A stretch of 64,000 nucleotides of DNA, from the NCBI RefSeq assembly GCF_031127835.1, contig NZ_JARXHX010000006.1, forward strand, positions 62,001 through 126,000, in the 5' to 3' direction. This DNA is from Pelagicoccus sp. SDUM812002 (lineage in GTDB: Bacteria > Verrucomicrobiota > Verrucomicrobiia > Opitutales > Opitutaceae). The position numbers and the translations under genes are program-made. Below the pieces are notes generated by a model, which was not told where the DNA came from, searched no databases, and saw nothing but the letters and a program-made list of their open reading frames with translations. Below, piece by piece: positions 55,010 through 63,759 of this stretch; the first letter of the stretch is position 1; each line of letters begins with the position of its first letter.

Positions 55010-55675
55010 TTACCTCCGAATCCTGTAGGCGCAACGCCTGGCGCCGGAGATAATATGCTCCACACGCTCTACTGAGCAGTCTGGACCTAGCACTCGCTCG
55101 AATACACTGAGTTCCCGAGCACAGAGTCCTTCGCAAGCGGCAGCCGCAGCACAAATCGGGCAATGGTTCTCCACCAAAGTGAAAACCCCGTCGCCTACCA
55201 CATTGGCCTCTGCCATGTAGCCTTCCTCGCTGCGAAGCTTCGCCAGCTCCTTCACGCGGCCTGCTAAGGTATCCTGACCTCTGACCCGTTCACCGTAGTG
55301 GCGGACTTGCTCATCTCCCCTCTCGTCGAGCAACCGATTCATCGCTTCCTCGCCGAGCACCGACTGTACATTACTCAAAAGATCCAGCATCAGGTCGCGG
55401 TGGCGGTCTGGGAAGTGGCGCGCCGCTCCCGCTGCCAAGGACCAAAACTTGGTCGGTCTCCCTTTCCCCTGAGGTCGATCAACCGAATGAACGTCGCCAG
55501 CCGCTTCGAGTTCCTGCATGTGTTGGCGAATCGCCATCGACGAGACGCCCAGCTCCTCCGCCATCTGCAGACTGGAGAGTTCGCCACGCATTTTTAGCAT
55601 GTCGAGTAACGCACGCCGGGTCGCCCAAGTGGCCCCTTTGTAACTCCCATTCTTCAAAGGCATGGCATTAACCAA
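55010..55675 (-). CDS. SufR-like iron-sulfur HTH regulator
   Basis: This 221-residue regulator has an N-terminal winged helix (about 17-80: RALLDMLKMRGELSSLQMAE, LGVSSMAIRQHMQELEAAG) and a C-terminal part with cysteines at 172, 175, 181, 185, 200 and 215. The spacing 172-x12-185-x14-200-x14-215 and the context VENHCPI, CARELSVFERVLG and 'VERVEHIISGARRCAYRI' match the SufR family, whose 4Fe-4S cluster senses iron-sulfur or redox status and represses suf genes. No suf genes are visible nearby, so the target is elsewhere or different. Confidence 0.8.
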   Translation of the reverse strand: MVNAMPLKNGSYKGATWATRRALLDMLKMRGELSSLQMAEELGVSSMAIRQHMQELEAAGDVHSVDRPQGKGRPTKFWSLAAGAARHFPDRHRDLMLDLLSNVQSVLGEEAMNRLLDERGDEQVRHYGERVRGQDTLAGRVKELAKLRSEEGYMAEANVVGDGVFTLVENHCPICAAAAACEGLCARELSVFERVLGPDCSVERVEHIISGARRCAYRIRR

Positions 55676-55863
55676 GGATATTCTTTCTTAAAGATCGAGC
55701 CCAAACCTCACCGTAGCAGCTGTACGCCCGTGAGTTCAAACATCCAGCAAGATTCCCCCACTGCGATGTAATCAACTCCCCTATCGACAAATCCACGCAC
55801 AGCGATATAGTAAAAAAGCAGTAAACGCCACTCACCCGCGACGGACCGATCGGGGTAATAAAC

Positions 55864-56175
55864 ATGGATGACTTACTTATAGTTAGAGCCTCAGACCGCG
55901 TAAGAGTTCGCTCCCGCGACCGTCGTGCCCAAACCCCACTCGGAGCGAATATCGGTTTGCTCTTGGGTGTGGCCTTCGGAGCGATTGGAGCAAGCAGCTA
56001 CCCTGGTAATGCCGCCTTCGGTATCGCGATCGGATTTGCTATTGGTTTGGCCATAGGCGGCATCTTGGGCAGCCTTATAAAGCCCCGCTCCCAGCGCCGC
56101 GCCGTATACCCGAAGTCGCACTACAGTGGCTTCCCGCCATCGGATATGGAAACCGCTGAATCAGACGAGGCATAG
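55864..56175 (+). CDS. Small glycine-rich membrane protein
   Basis: This 103-residue frame begins with an ATG at 55864 and has a basic N-terminus (RVRVRSRDRR), two hydrophobic Gly/Ala/Ile-rich segments (about 29-46 and 51-71) with GxxxG-like spacing, and a polar tail ending in DEA. Glycine-zipper segments of this form occur in small inner-membrane proteins. No family is recognised. It has no likely operon partner: the next gene is convergent. Confidence 0.55.
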   Translation: MDDLLIVRASDRVRVRSRDRRAQTPLGANIGLLLGVAFGAIGASSYPGNAAFGIAIGFAIGLAIGGILGSLIKPRSQRRAVYPKSHYSGFPPSDMETAESDEA

Positions 56176-56224
56176 CTGAGAAAGCCCGATCCTCGAATTC
56201 GAAATTCGGCTAACTAAGTCCGCT

Positions 56225-56980
56225 TCAGCCCAAAGTCATTTCCACTGGACAATGGTCGGATCCCAAAATCGTCGGTAGGATTCGCGACTTCTTCAATTGC
56301 GGACGCAAAGCCTCTGAGATAAGGAAGTAGTCGATCCGCCACCCGACGTTCCTCGCGCGTGCACCGGCTCGGTAGCTCCACCAAGAGTAGTGGCCCTTTC
56401 CTTGCGTGAATTCACGGAAAGTATCCACGAAACCGCCGGCCAAGAGGTTGTCGAACCCAGCTCGCTCCTCGTCGCTGAACCCAGCGTTTTTTCGATTCGT
56501 CTTCGGATTCGCCAAGTCGTTCTCGGTATGGGCAACGTTCAAGTCGCCACAGAAGATCACAGGTTTGGTCGATTCCAAGTTCTTGACGTAAGTCAAAAAG
56601 TCGCGATCCCACTCCATGCGATAGTCGAGTCGCCTTAACTCGTTCTGGGCGTTCGGCGTGTATACCGTCACCAAATAGAAGTCCGCATATTCCGCAGTCA
56701 CCACCCGCCCTTCCCCATCGTGCTTTTCGATTCCTAACCCGTAAAAAACCGACTCCGGCTCCTCGCGGGCGATAATCGCCGTGCCGGAGTAACCCTTCTT
56801 CACGGCCTCACTGGCAAGCACCGTGGCTCCCTTCCCCCAATCGAAATCCTTTACGATATCCACGGTGGCCTTCGTTTCTTGCAGACAGATAAAATCGGCC
56901 CCATTGGCCTCAAAAAAATCCATCGCACCCTTTTTTACCGCCGCACGGATACCATTCACATTCCAAGAAACGAACTTCAT
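56225..56980 (-). CDS. xth: Exodeoxyribonuclease III
   Basis: This 251-residue enzyme is an exonuclease III/AP endonuclease: [27 protein letters not shown] (metal-binding Glu), '[11 protein letters not shown]', '[19 protein letters not shown]', [13 protein letters not shown] (catalytic Asp/Asn), 'GFVDTFREF', [13 protein letters not shown] and the final GSDHCPVE with the catalytic Asp-His. It cuts at abasic sites during base-excision repair. An ATG lies 21 bp upstream in frame (56999-57001), but the family start MKFVSWN is at 56980. Confidence 0.95.
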   Translation of the reverse strand: MKFVSWNVNGIRAAVKKGAMDFFEANGADFICLQETKATVDIVKDFDWGKGATVLASEAVKKGYSGTAIIAREEPESVFYGLGIEKHDGEGRVVTAEYADFYLVTVYTPNAQNELRRLDYRMEWDRDFLTYVKNLESTKPVIFCGDLNVAHTENDLANPKTNRKNAGFSDEERAGFDNLLAGGFVDTFREFTQGKGHYSWWSYRAGARARNVGWRIDYFLISEALRPQLKKSRILPTILGSDHCPVEMTLG

Positions 56981-57098
56981 CCGCTTGGTCATACCGACCA
57001 ATCAGCGTGCATCAAACCGAAAGGAAGAGAAATCCGCTCTCGCGATCTAGCGCTGGACAAGCCTAAGCCGCCCCCTAAAGTGCCCGCCTACCTATCCA

Positions 57099-58598
57099 AT
57101 GAGAGCCGGACAACACATCCCCTTGGGCCAAGCCATTCCAGACTCGCTGCACGCCGTGTCAGTGAGCATACCCACTATGGCGGACGTAATTGGCTACGAG
57201 GAGAAACGCCCCGAAACCATCGATAAACTGACCTCTGGATACCCACGCTTCGTTCTACATACCTGCTTGCGGGAGATCGAAACGCATTGGCAACGCCTCT
57301 TCGAGACACCAGGACACTCCCTCTGGCCCACTTCCTCCGAAAACATGGCTAAGCGTTTGCAAGCCCACCTCCTGCCGACGCCTAGCAAATTGATCAAACA
57401 CCGTGGAGTATCCTGCATCCGGATACACACCGATCCCGACCTAAACAAGGAAGCCAAGAGCTTTCTACAGCACGTCGGCGGTTTCTTATCCGGCCGCCAA
57501 GCGGAGGATTACTTGGTAGCCGAAGGATTGCGAGAAGCGCCACAGACAGAAGCGCTCTTCGAGGGTGACGCCACCGAAGCGATACTCGACGCCCTATCGC
57601 CTCTGCTCGGCACCGAACGTGATGCCATTGTATTGACCAATACCGGCATGAACGCGTTCTTTGCAGCCTTCGAAGCGGTCCGTTCCATCCAATATCCGAG
57701 AGGCCGTAACTCCTGGATCAAGATCGGTTGGCTCTACACCGATACAATGCACATCCTGGATAAACTAAGTGGAGACCACACCGCAAACATCGAGGTGCTG
57801 GACGTCTTTGACCTAGACAATCTCGAAATGACGCTCGCCGAACACGGCGACACCGTCGCGGGCATCGTCACGGAAGCGCCCACCAACCCGCTCATCCAAA
57901 CCATGGACCTACAGCGTATTCGAGAACTGGCGACACAGTACGGGACCTACTTAATCGTCGACCCCACGGTGGCCTCGCCCGCAAACATCGACGTCGCACC
58001 TTTCTCAGACATCATCGTCAACAGCCTCACAAAATATGCGGCAAACGAGGGCGACGTCATGCTGGGAGCTATCGCAGTCACCGAACAATGCCCCGACCGC
58101 GACGCAATTCTCAACTTTATCAAGGCAGAGGTCGAACCACCCTATTCCCGCGATCTTTCGCGATTGGCATATCAACTTCCCGGATACGCTAAACTCGTCG
58201 AAACCGTAAATCGCAATACTGCGGAAGTAGTCGCTTTCCTGGAAACCCACCCAAAGGTGAAGGTCGTTCACTGGGCAAAGCAGGGGCGTTCTAGGAAGAA
58301 TTTCGAAAAAATAGCCCGGCATCCCGACGCCATCGGAGGACTCATTTCCTTCGAGGTAGAGGGCGACTTCGGAGCTTTCTTTGACGCGACGCCACTACCC
58401 AAGGGCCCGAGCTTTGGCATGGGCTCCACCTTGCTGTGCCCTTACATTTTCTTGGCCCACTATTCGCTCGTTATTACGAAAGAGGGCCTAGAAACCCTCA
58501 ATCGTGCAGGCATCAACCCCGAACTCATGCGACTCGCGGTCGGCCAAGAACCCGTCGAAACCATTATTGCTGCCCTCGCAAAGGGTCTCGATTCCTAG
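57099..58598 (+). CDS. Cystathionine gamma-synthase-like PLP enzyme
   Basis: This 499-residue protein has the Cys/Met-metabolism PLP domain in the C-terminal 350 residues: 'VLTNTGMNAFFAAFEAVRS', 'GIVTEAPTNPLIQTMDLQRI', LIVDPTVASP, and the PLP-lysine in NSLTKYAANEGDVMLGA. Residues 1-130 form an extra N-terminal region ('SVSIPTMADVIGYEEKRPET') like that of longer fungal-type (STR2) enzymes. Family members join O-acyl-homoserine and cysteine. The active-site tyrosine and arginine positions are consistent with the fold but were not checked one by one, so a related lyase is possible. Confidence 0.85.
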   Translation: MRAGQHIPLGQAIPDSLHAVSVSIPTMADVIGYEEKRPETIDKLTSGYPRFVLHTCLREIETHWQRLFETPGHSLWPTSSENMAKRLQAHLLPTPSKLIKHRGVSCIRIHTDPDLNKEAKSFLQHVGGFLSGRQAEDYLVAEGLREAPQTEALFEGDATEAILDALSPLLGTERDAIVLTNTGMNAFFAAFEAVRSIQYPRGRNSWIKIGWLYTDTMHILDKLSGDHTANIEVLDVFDLDNLEMTLAEHGDTVAGIVTEAPTNPLIQTMDLQRIRELATQYGTYLIVDPTVASPANIDVAPFSDIIVNSLTKYAANEGDVMLGAIAVTEQCPDRDAILNFIKAEVEPPYSRDLSRLAYQLPGYAKLVETVNRNTAEVVAFLETHPKVKVVHWAKQGRSRKNFEKIARHPDAIGGLISFEVEGDFGAFFDATPLPKGPSFGMGSTLLCPYIFLAHYSLVITKEGLETLNRAGINPELMRLAVGQEPVETIIAALAKGLDS

Positions 58599-58625
58599 CC
58601 TCTCCGAATACAAGCCGCAAACATC

Positions 58626-59066
58626 ATGTCTCGTCCAGATACCGGCGTCGTTCACTACGACCTCCCTTCCCCGTACATCCCGCACGCATGCGGACTTCTT
58701 CATCTGCCGCGCTTTATCGCTAAGGCGAAAAAGGCCGTAAAAGGCGAACTGGGAAAATCCTACCAGCGTAACTACAAGAAGGGCTTTGATAGGTTCCTCT
58801 GCCTCCACCTCGAGATCGATCCTGACGAGGTCGAAACCATCGTACGCGAGAGCGCGGACGATGCGGAAATCGATCGGCGTCTTGCGGAGATTCTTCCCCA
58901 AGACCTAAAAATCGCCAAGTGGAACCGCGAGGTCGTTCAAAAAGGGCTCAGCCCCATGGGACGTGAAGCACTCGACACCGCCAAGAAGAAGATGGGCATC
59001 GAAGAGCGCGTCGACCTGATGACCTTCGCCGACATGATCGAGTTTGACGAAGAACGAATCCCCTAA
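58626..59066 (+). CDS. DUF5069 domain protein
   Basis: This 146-residue cytoplasmic protein matches DUF5069: an early 'HACGLLHLPRFIAKAKKAVK' (chain lengthened by basic residues), GFDRFLCLHLEIDPDEV, and the closing 'EERVDLMTFADMIEFDEERI'. The family is common in Verrucomicrobiota and Planctomycetota and has no known role. It starts 28 bp after the PLP enzyme and 67 bp before the DUF4038 gene; all are on the same strand and may be an operon. Confidence 0.8.
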   Translation: MSRPDTGVVHYDLPSPYIPHACGLLHLPRFIAKAKKAVKGELGKSYQRNYKKGFDRFLCLHLEIDPDEVETIVRESADDAEIDRRLAEILPQDLKIAKWNREVVQKGLSPMGREALDTAKKKMGIEERVDLMTFADMIEFDEERIP

Positions 59067-59133
59067 CATACAGGACTACAACCTGCGGGAGCCACCTCCA
59101 ACTTCTCCGCAAAAGCCATCGATTCTTGTATTC

Positions 59134-60705
59134 ATGCCAACCACCACCGAACGGGATATTCTCAGCACAGGTAGCCATCCAGCAAAACGCGGCGGATGCC
59201 ATCAACTCGAGTTCGCCGGCGAACACGTAGTCACCGCTCGCGTACCGTCGCTGCCGCTCAATCTGACCTTCTCCCTACCATCTGGTGCACGTATCTCGGC
59301 GAAAGCGTTTGCCACCCAAGAAGGCAAGGCCATCTCCCGATGCTACCTCCCCGAGGCGGGCGAGTGGAAATGGGAAGCCAAAAGCTCAGCCGGCAAAGGT
59401 GTCGCTAGCGGTAACATCCATGTGGAGGAATCGGACCTTCCCGGAAAAGTTCGCACCTCTCAACAAGACCCGAGGCAGTTCGTCTACGACAACGGAAACT
59501 ACTTCATCCATAGCGGCGACATTGCAGAAAACTTGCTCGCCCCAAAAGAGGAAAACTGGAGCTCCTATATCGATCAGGCTGCACAAGCCGGTTTCACGAA
59601 GCTTCGCGTTCGCCTAGCTGAAAACGCGAAATCTACAGCCAATTTCTTCGATAGCCATCGTAAGCAGCTCAACCTGTCCTTCTGGGACGAGGTAGAGAAA
59701 CGGCTGATCTACGCTCTCAATCGCTATCCACGCATGCAATTGCAGCTGGACCTCTTCGCCGAAGATCGCGAGGAACTGGACCGTTTCGAGGAAGGGGATC
59801 CCCTCACCCATCTGGCTGTGACATATATAACTGAGCGTTTCAGTTCCTTGGCCAACGTGCATTGGAACCTCGCCTCAAATATCGATCCCGCTAAAGACAG
59901 CGCCGTCACCCTTCAAGCTCTATCCCGACTCGGGAAGACGGTATATGAACAGTCTCCGTGGCACTCCCTTATTACTTGCGGGCTGCCACGCTACGCTACC
60001 TTTCTCTTCGATCGCGAAAAGTGGTGCTCCTACGCCTCCCTCTCTTCGCTCGGCCAGGTCGACGGAGCCTACATCGCTGAAAATGCGAGCCTCACCAACA
60101 AGCCGCTTGTGCTCGACCAAGACCGTGCCGAGTACCAGCTCGCGCCCCTCCAGCCGCGCTACTACTTTCGACGCCTTTTCTGGGGCGTCTTGCTATCAGG
60201 CGGACATCCCACTTACCAAGGTCTCGATACTAGCGGACAAGGGCGAGGACATCACGCCGGCATCGTTGGCTATTACGACGCGTGCCACTCCGCCCGCCTG
60301 AAGTCAGGAGCGCACGACTTGTTACACATCCAGACATTTATCCGCGAAACCTGCGGATCCCTCGTAGGCTGGGTCGCCGACGATTCCCTGAGCGGCAACA
60401 AGCCCCTACTCGCGAAGTCCATGCGCTCCCCCGAGAGCGACCGTTGTATCATCTACGTCGCGAACCCCGACTCTCACGATGGCCACTCAGGCAAGAAAGG
60501 ACAGGGCTTCTACTCAGACCAAAACGCCAGCGCGAGCGACATTTTCACCACTTTCAATCTTGAACTCCCGTTCGCAAACGGCACCGCGCGCTGGTTCAGC
60601 CCGACAACGGGAGAATGGAAAGGGCAGGTCGAAATAACGAAAGCGTCTACTATCTTCCTCACGCCAGAACCAGGAGACTGGGTTCTATGGATACAACGTA
60701 ATTAG
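59134..60705 (+). CDS. DUF5060/DUF4038-type glycoside hydrolase-like protein, catalytic acids atypical
   Basis: From the ATG at 59134 the protein has 523 residues and no signal peptide. Residues 20-105 fit the DUF5060 beta domain ('CHQLEFAGEHVVTARVPSLP', YLPEAGEWKWEA), 115-430 the DUF4038 TIM-barrel ('FIHSGDIAENLLAPKEENWS', TKLRVRLAENAK), and the last 60 a DUF5605-like tail ending in GDWVLWIQRN. Active relatives carry a W-x-x-x-N-E motif after beta-4; here the segment is NVHWNLASNID, with Ile where Glu is expected. The later strand KPLVLDQDRAEY carries Gln where the nucleophile Glu usually sits. The protein may be inactive or bind carbohydrate only. Confidence 0.75.
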   Translation: MPTTTERDILSTGSHPAKRGGCHQLEFAGEHVVTARVPSLPLNLTFSLPSGARISAKAFATQEGKAISRCYLPEAGEWKWEAKSSAGKGVASGNIHVEESDLPGKVRTSQQDPRQFVYDNGNYFIHSGDIAENLLAPKEENWSSYIDQAAQAGFTKLRVRLAENAKSTANFFDSHRKQLNLSFWDEVEKRLIYALNRYPRMQLQLDLFAEDREELDRFEEGDPLTHLAVTYITERFSSLANVHWNLASNIDPAKDSAVTLQALSRLGKTVYEQSPWHSLITCGLPRYATFLFDREKWCSYASLSSLGQVDGAYIAENASLTNKPLVLDQDRAEYQLAPLQPRYYFRRLFWGVLLSGGHPTYQGLDTSGQGRGHHAGIVGYYDACHSARLKSGAHDLLHIQTFIRETCGSLVGWVADDSLSGNKPLLAKSMRSPESDRCIIYVANPDSHDGHSGKKGQGFYSDQNASASDIFTTFNLELPFANGTARWFSPTTGEWKGQVEITKASTIFLTPEPGDWVLWIQRN

Positions 60706-60797
60706 TCTGTAAAGTACAGGCTGACTGGCATTTCCAACAGTAAATATCTCTTTCCCTGTTCGACAACTCCCTGTGCCTGTGCCATCGTTTCCACTCA

Positions 60798-61265
60798 ATG
60801 GAATTGCCCTTAAACCGCGTCGAAGAGTTTCTCCATACTCGAATACCCCTCTCTAAAGCGATAAATTGTCAAGTCGTCGAAGCGACCGACAAATCGCTTA
60901 AGCTTTCAGCCCCCAAGTTCGTGAATACCGTCACCGACGACGGATTCTCTGACACCTGCGTACTAAACCTTTGCAATCTCGCCAGCTGGGCGTTCCTGCA
61001 CATCTCCCTGCAACGCCTCAACTACAAGCCCTTCACTAGCCTGACCCAAGCCAACCTCGGGAAAACGCGCGAGATCGACTCGAATTCCAACCATATCTAC
61101 GCCACCTGCAGCCTTCCCAGCGACAAGGAATGGCAACAATTTCTTCGCATGCTCTCCCGAAAAGCTCGGGCAAAAATTAGCCTCGTCACTATTCTCAGCG
61201 ACAAGCTCGGCGAAACCTCTAAGTTGACTTGCGAATACGACACGCGCGATTTGGATCCGGCTTAG
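60798..61265 (+). CDS. YiiD C-terminal type thioesterase (hotdog fold)
   Basis: This 155-residue cytoplasmic protein matches the YiiD_C thioesterase domain: LNRVEEFLHTRIPLSKAINCQV at the start, then 'LKLSAPKFVNTVTDDGFSDT' and 'VLNLCNLASWAFLHISLQRL', the hotdog core helix. Known members act on acyl-CoA or acyl carrier protein. The usual catalytic Asp/Asn positions after the 'APLxxN' strand are present as an NTVTDDG loop. It begins 92 bp after the DUF4038 gene and precedes a GreA/B-like gene. Confidence 0.72.
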   Translation: MELPLNRVEEFLHTRIPLSKAINCQVVEATDKSLKLSAPKFVNTVTDDGFSDTCVLNLCNLASWAFLHISLQRLNYKPFTSLTQANLGKTREIDSNSNHIYATCSLPSDKEWQQFLRMLSRKARAKISLVTILSDKLGETSKLTCEYDTRDLDPA

Positions 61266-61302
61266 TTCGACGCTTCGCGATCGGGCTTCCTCTGTCGCGC
61301 CC

Positions 61303-61758
61303 ATGCAAAAGCAAGAAATAGTAGATCGCATAATCGGCATCGTTGAGCAAGAGCTCACATCTGCCTCCAAAGCCGCATTGGAGAGTGCCGAGGAGGCTAC
61401 CGACGAAGAATCCCGCCCTGAAAACAAGTACGACACCCGAGCTCTCGAGACTTCCTACGTCGCCAGCGCCCAAGCTGGATACGCAAAAGACCTGAGAACG
61501 GCCCTTCAGGCCTATCGCAACTTGGTTTTGAGCAAAGAAGCCAACTCGGGGCCCGCTGCAATTGGCTCGCTTGTCACCACGCTCGGAAACGCGGGACGCG
61601 AACAATTTTTCATCGGTCCGGCTCGCGGCGGACTCGAACTGCAAACAGAGGTTGGCCCTATCATCGTTCTCACTCCCAAGTCTCCGCTCGGCAGCCAACT
61701 CATCGGCAAAGGACTTGGCGGCTCAGCTGGAGACCGCCGCATCCTGCGGGTTGAGTGA
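61303..61758 (+). CDS. GreA/GreB-like protein
   Basis: This 151-residue protein has an N-terminal alpha-hairpin-like region (MQKQEIVDRIIGIVEQELTS, 'SRPENKYDTRALETSYVASA') and a C-terminal FKBP-like fold ending in TPKSPLGSQLIGKGLGG, the layout of transcript cleavage factors and their paralogues. The acidic pair at the tip of the GreA hairpin (normally D-x-x-E) appears as EEATDEES, so binding in the RNA polymerase secondary channel is possible. Whether it cleaves RNA or is a Gre-like regulator cannot be decided. Confidence 0.65.
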   Translation: MQKQEIVDRIIGIVEQELTSASKAALESAEEATDEESRPENKYDTRALETSYVASAQAGYAKDLRTALQAYRNLVLSKEANSGPAAIGSLVTTLGNAGREQFFIGPARGGLELQTEVGPIIVLTPKSPLGSQLIGKGLGGSAGDRRILRVE

Positions 61759-61802
61759 AAAAGAAAGATCGACCGCTATGCGGATGGTACGAGACAACTC
61801 TC

Positions 61803-62600
61803 CTAAGGAATCCGAATTGAGGCACCTACCTTGAGACTCCCCTCGTCAGGTATTACGTCCCGATTCGCGTTCAAGATTTCACGCCATCGGCTCCCGTCGC
61901 CATAAACTTGGCGAGAAATCTTGTAGAGCGAATCCCCCGGTTGGATCGTATAGCTACGCTGCGATGCCACATTTTCTCTAACCTGTTGAGGACGAGCCTG
62001 CTCGATGCGCGCCGGCGTGTCCGCTCGTAGCGTACGCACGGGGGCTTGTTCCACCGTAGCAACTGCAGATGGAGGTGGCTCGTTCAAGCGATTGCGTGCT
62101 GTCACAAGCTGGCGTTTTAGCAATTCATTCTCCGAACGTAGAGCTTCTATCGTATCCAAAAGTTTGAGACGTTCAAGTGGGTCCTTGTACACCTTGGCGT
62201 CAAACGTCATGGCAAATTCCTTTTTGGCAGCTTTGATGCGCTCTTCCACCAGCTCGATCCGCTCCACAGCATCGTCACGGTCGCTTCGCTTCAGAAGCGC
62301 CTCATAATGCTTAAAGTGATAGATCGCTGAAACGGGGTCTTGCAGGTGCTTTAAGTAGATATTTCCCGCATCTAAATGCGACTCAGGAGCATTGCCGTTA
62401 CGTCGCTGGATAAGCTTCAGGAAGTTCTCCAGCGCCTCGTTTTCCATCCCGCGGGCATACAAGTCCCGGGCACGCCGAAAAATGGGATCCTCATCCTCGT
62501 TCAACACCTCAAGCGAGTTCTGCTGGGCACAGCCCGCCATAAGCAGTAAGCCCGAAAGCGTTATCAAAAATAGTCTGGAAGCCTTTGCCCTTAGCGTCAT
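61803..62600 (-). CDS. LysM lipoprotein with TPR-like repeats
   Basis: This 265-residue envelope protein has a lipoprotein signal with lipobox LMAGC (Cys at 24). Residues 40-110 form a TPR-like pair (ARDLYARGMENEALENFLKL; NAPESHLDAGNIYLKHLQDP), 115-165 a coiled coil, then a Pro/Arg-rich linker, and a C-terminal LysM domain at about 217-265 ('SYTIQPGDSLYKISRQVYGD', ILNANRD, LKVGASIRIP) that binds peptidoglycan. It likely scaffolds a cell-wall machine at the inner face of the outer membrane. It is divergent from kdsD. Confidence 0.86.
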   Translation of the reverse strand: MTLRAKASRLFLITLSGLLLMAGCAQQNSLEVLNEDEDPIFRRARDLYARGMENEALENFLKLIQRRNGNAPESHLDAGNIYLKHLQDPVSAIYHFKHYEALLKRSDRDDAVERIELVEERIKAAKKEFAMTFDAKVYKDPLERLKLLDTIEALRSENELLKRQLVTARNRLNEPPPSAVATVEQAPVRTLRADTPARIEQARPQQVRENVASQRSYTIQPGDSLYKISRQVYGDGSRWREILNANRDVIPDEGSLKVGASIRIP

Positions 62601-62689
62601 TTAGTATCCTCTCTCCGTGCATAAGACAGCATCCCAAGCCGCGTTTCCAAGTCCTAAATACCGATTACACAGTTTTGCGTCCCCTACTC

Positions 62690-63670
62690 ATGGAAACTCC
62701 TGAAATCATCGCCAAAGGCCGACGTTGCCTCGACATCGAAATCGCCGCCCTCCAGGCAACCCGCGACTCGCTCGGAGTAGGTTTCGCAAACGTCGTCTCA
62801 ATTCTACACAAGACACTGGCTCGCGGCAATAAGCTCATTCTAAGCGGAGTCGGGAAAAACGCCCACATCTGCCAAAAGCTCGTTGGCACCCTCAACTCCA
62901 CTGGAGCGCCATCCACCTTCCTCGACCCCGTACAAGCCCTCCACGGAGACCTCGGCCTCTGCCGACAAGGCGATGCAGTCCTCGCCTTCAGCAATAGCGG
63001 CGAGACTGCCGAGCTCCTGCGCTTTCTGCCGATGGTCCAGAGATTCGAAGTGCAAACCATAGCGGTCACCGCCAAAAGCGAATCTAGCCTCGCTCTACTC
63101 TGCGACGCGACCCTCGCTTACATCGTAGAGCGAGAAGCCTGCCCGCTCGCACTCGCCCCAACCGCCAGCACCAGCGCCGCCATGGGCATCGGCGATGCCG
63201 TAGCCATGGTATTGCTCGAGCTCAATTCCATCTCCCGAGAAGACTTCGCAAAATTTCACCCGGGTGGAGCCCTCGGCCGCGTGCTCTCGCCAAAAGTCGA
63301 CGAAATCATGCGGCCAAACGAGCGGCTTGCGGCCTTACCGAAGTCAGCGAGCTGCAAAGAGTGCCTCGCAGAAATGTCCGCCAAAAGTTCCGGCTGCGTC
63401 GCCCTGCTAGAAGACGACAGCACCCTCGCCGGCATCATGACCGACGGCGACATTCGTCGCTACATCCTGAGTCACCCAAATTTCTTGGACAGCCCTGCCA
63501 GCACTGTGATGACGCCAAAACCGATTACCATCGCCAGCGGATCTTACGCCGCAGAAGCTCTCAAAACTTTCGAAAAACACAGCATCGACGACCTAATAGT
63601 CGTGGACCAGTTCAACAGGCCGATCGGCATCATCGACGGCCAAGACCTTACTAAGGTCCGCGTCGTCTAG
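62690..63670 (+). CDS. kdsD: D-arabinose 5-phosphate isomerase (KdsD/KpsF family)
   Basis: This 326-residue enzyme has an N-terminal SIS domain (about 35-165: 'LILSGVGKNAHICQKLVGTL', 'GDAVLAFSNSGETAELLRFL', PTASTSAAMGIGDAVAM) and two CBS domains (about 205-320). It converts ribulose 5-phosphate to arabinose 5-phosphate for KDO synthesis, an outer-membrane lipopolysaccharide precursor. The conserved FAKFHPGGALGR linker is present. A longer frame from 62585 lacks family support; the ATG at 62690 is preferred. A polyprenyl synthase gene starts 89 bp downstream. Confidence 0.93.
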   Translation: METPEIIAKGRRCLDIEIAALQATRDSLGVGFANVVSILHKTLARGNKLILSGVGKNAHICQKLVGTLNSTGAPSTFLDPVQALHGDLGLCRQGDAVLAFSNSGETAELLRFLPMVQRFEVQTIAVTAKSESSLALLCDATLAYIVEREACPLALAPTASTSAAMGIGDAVAMVLLELNSISREDFAKFHPGGALGRVLSPKVDEIMRPNERLAALPKSASCKECLAEMSAKSSGCVALLEDDSTLAGIMTDGDIRRYILSHPNFLDSPASTVMTPKPITIASGSYAAEALKTFEKHSIDDLIVVDQFNRPIGIIDGQDLTKVRVV

Positions 63671-63759
63671 AGCAGCTTCCCTCAAGTCGACTCGCTCGAC
63701 GCATTCGGGTTTGCAATGGGACCGTCGTATGCGATGCATACTGACTCCTATTTCGATCG

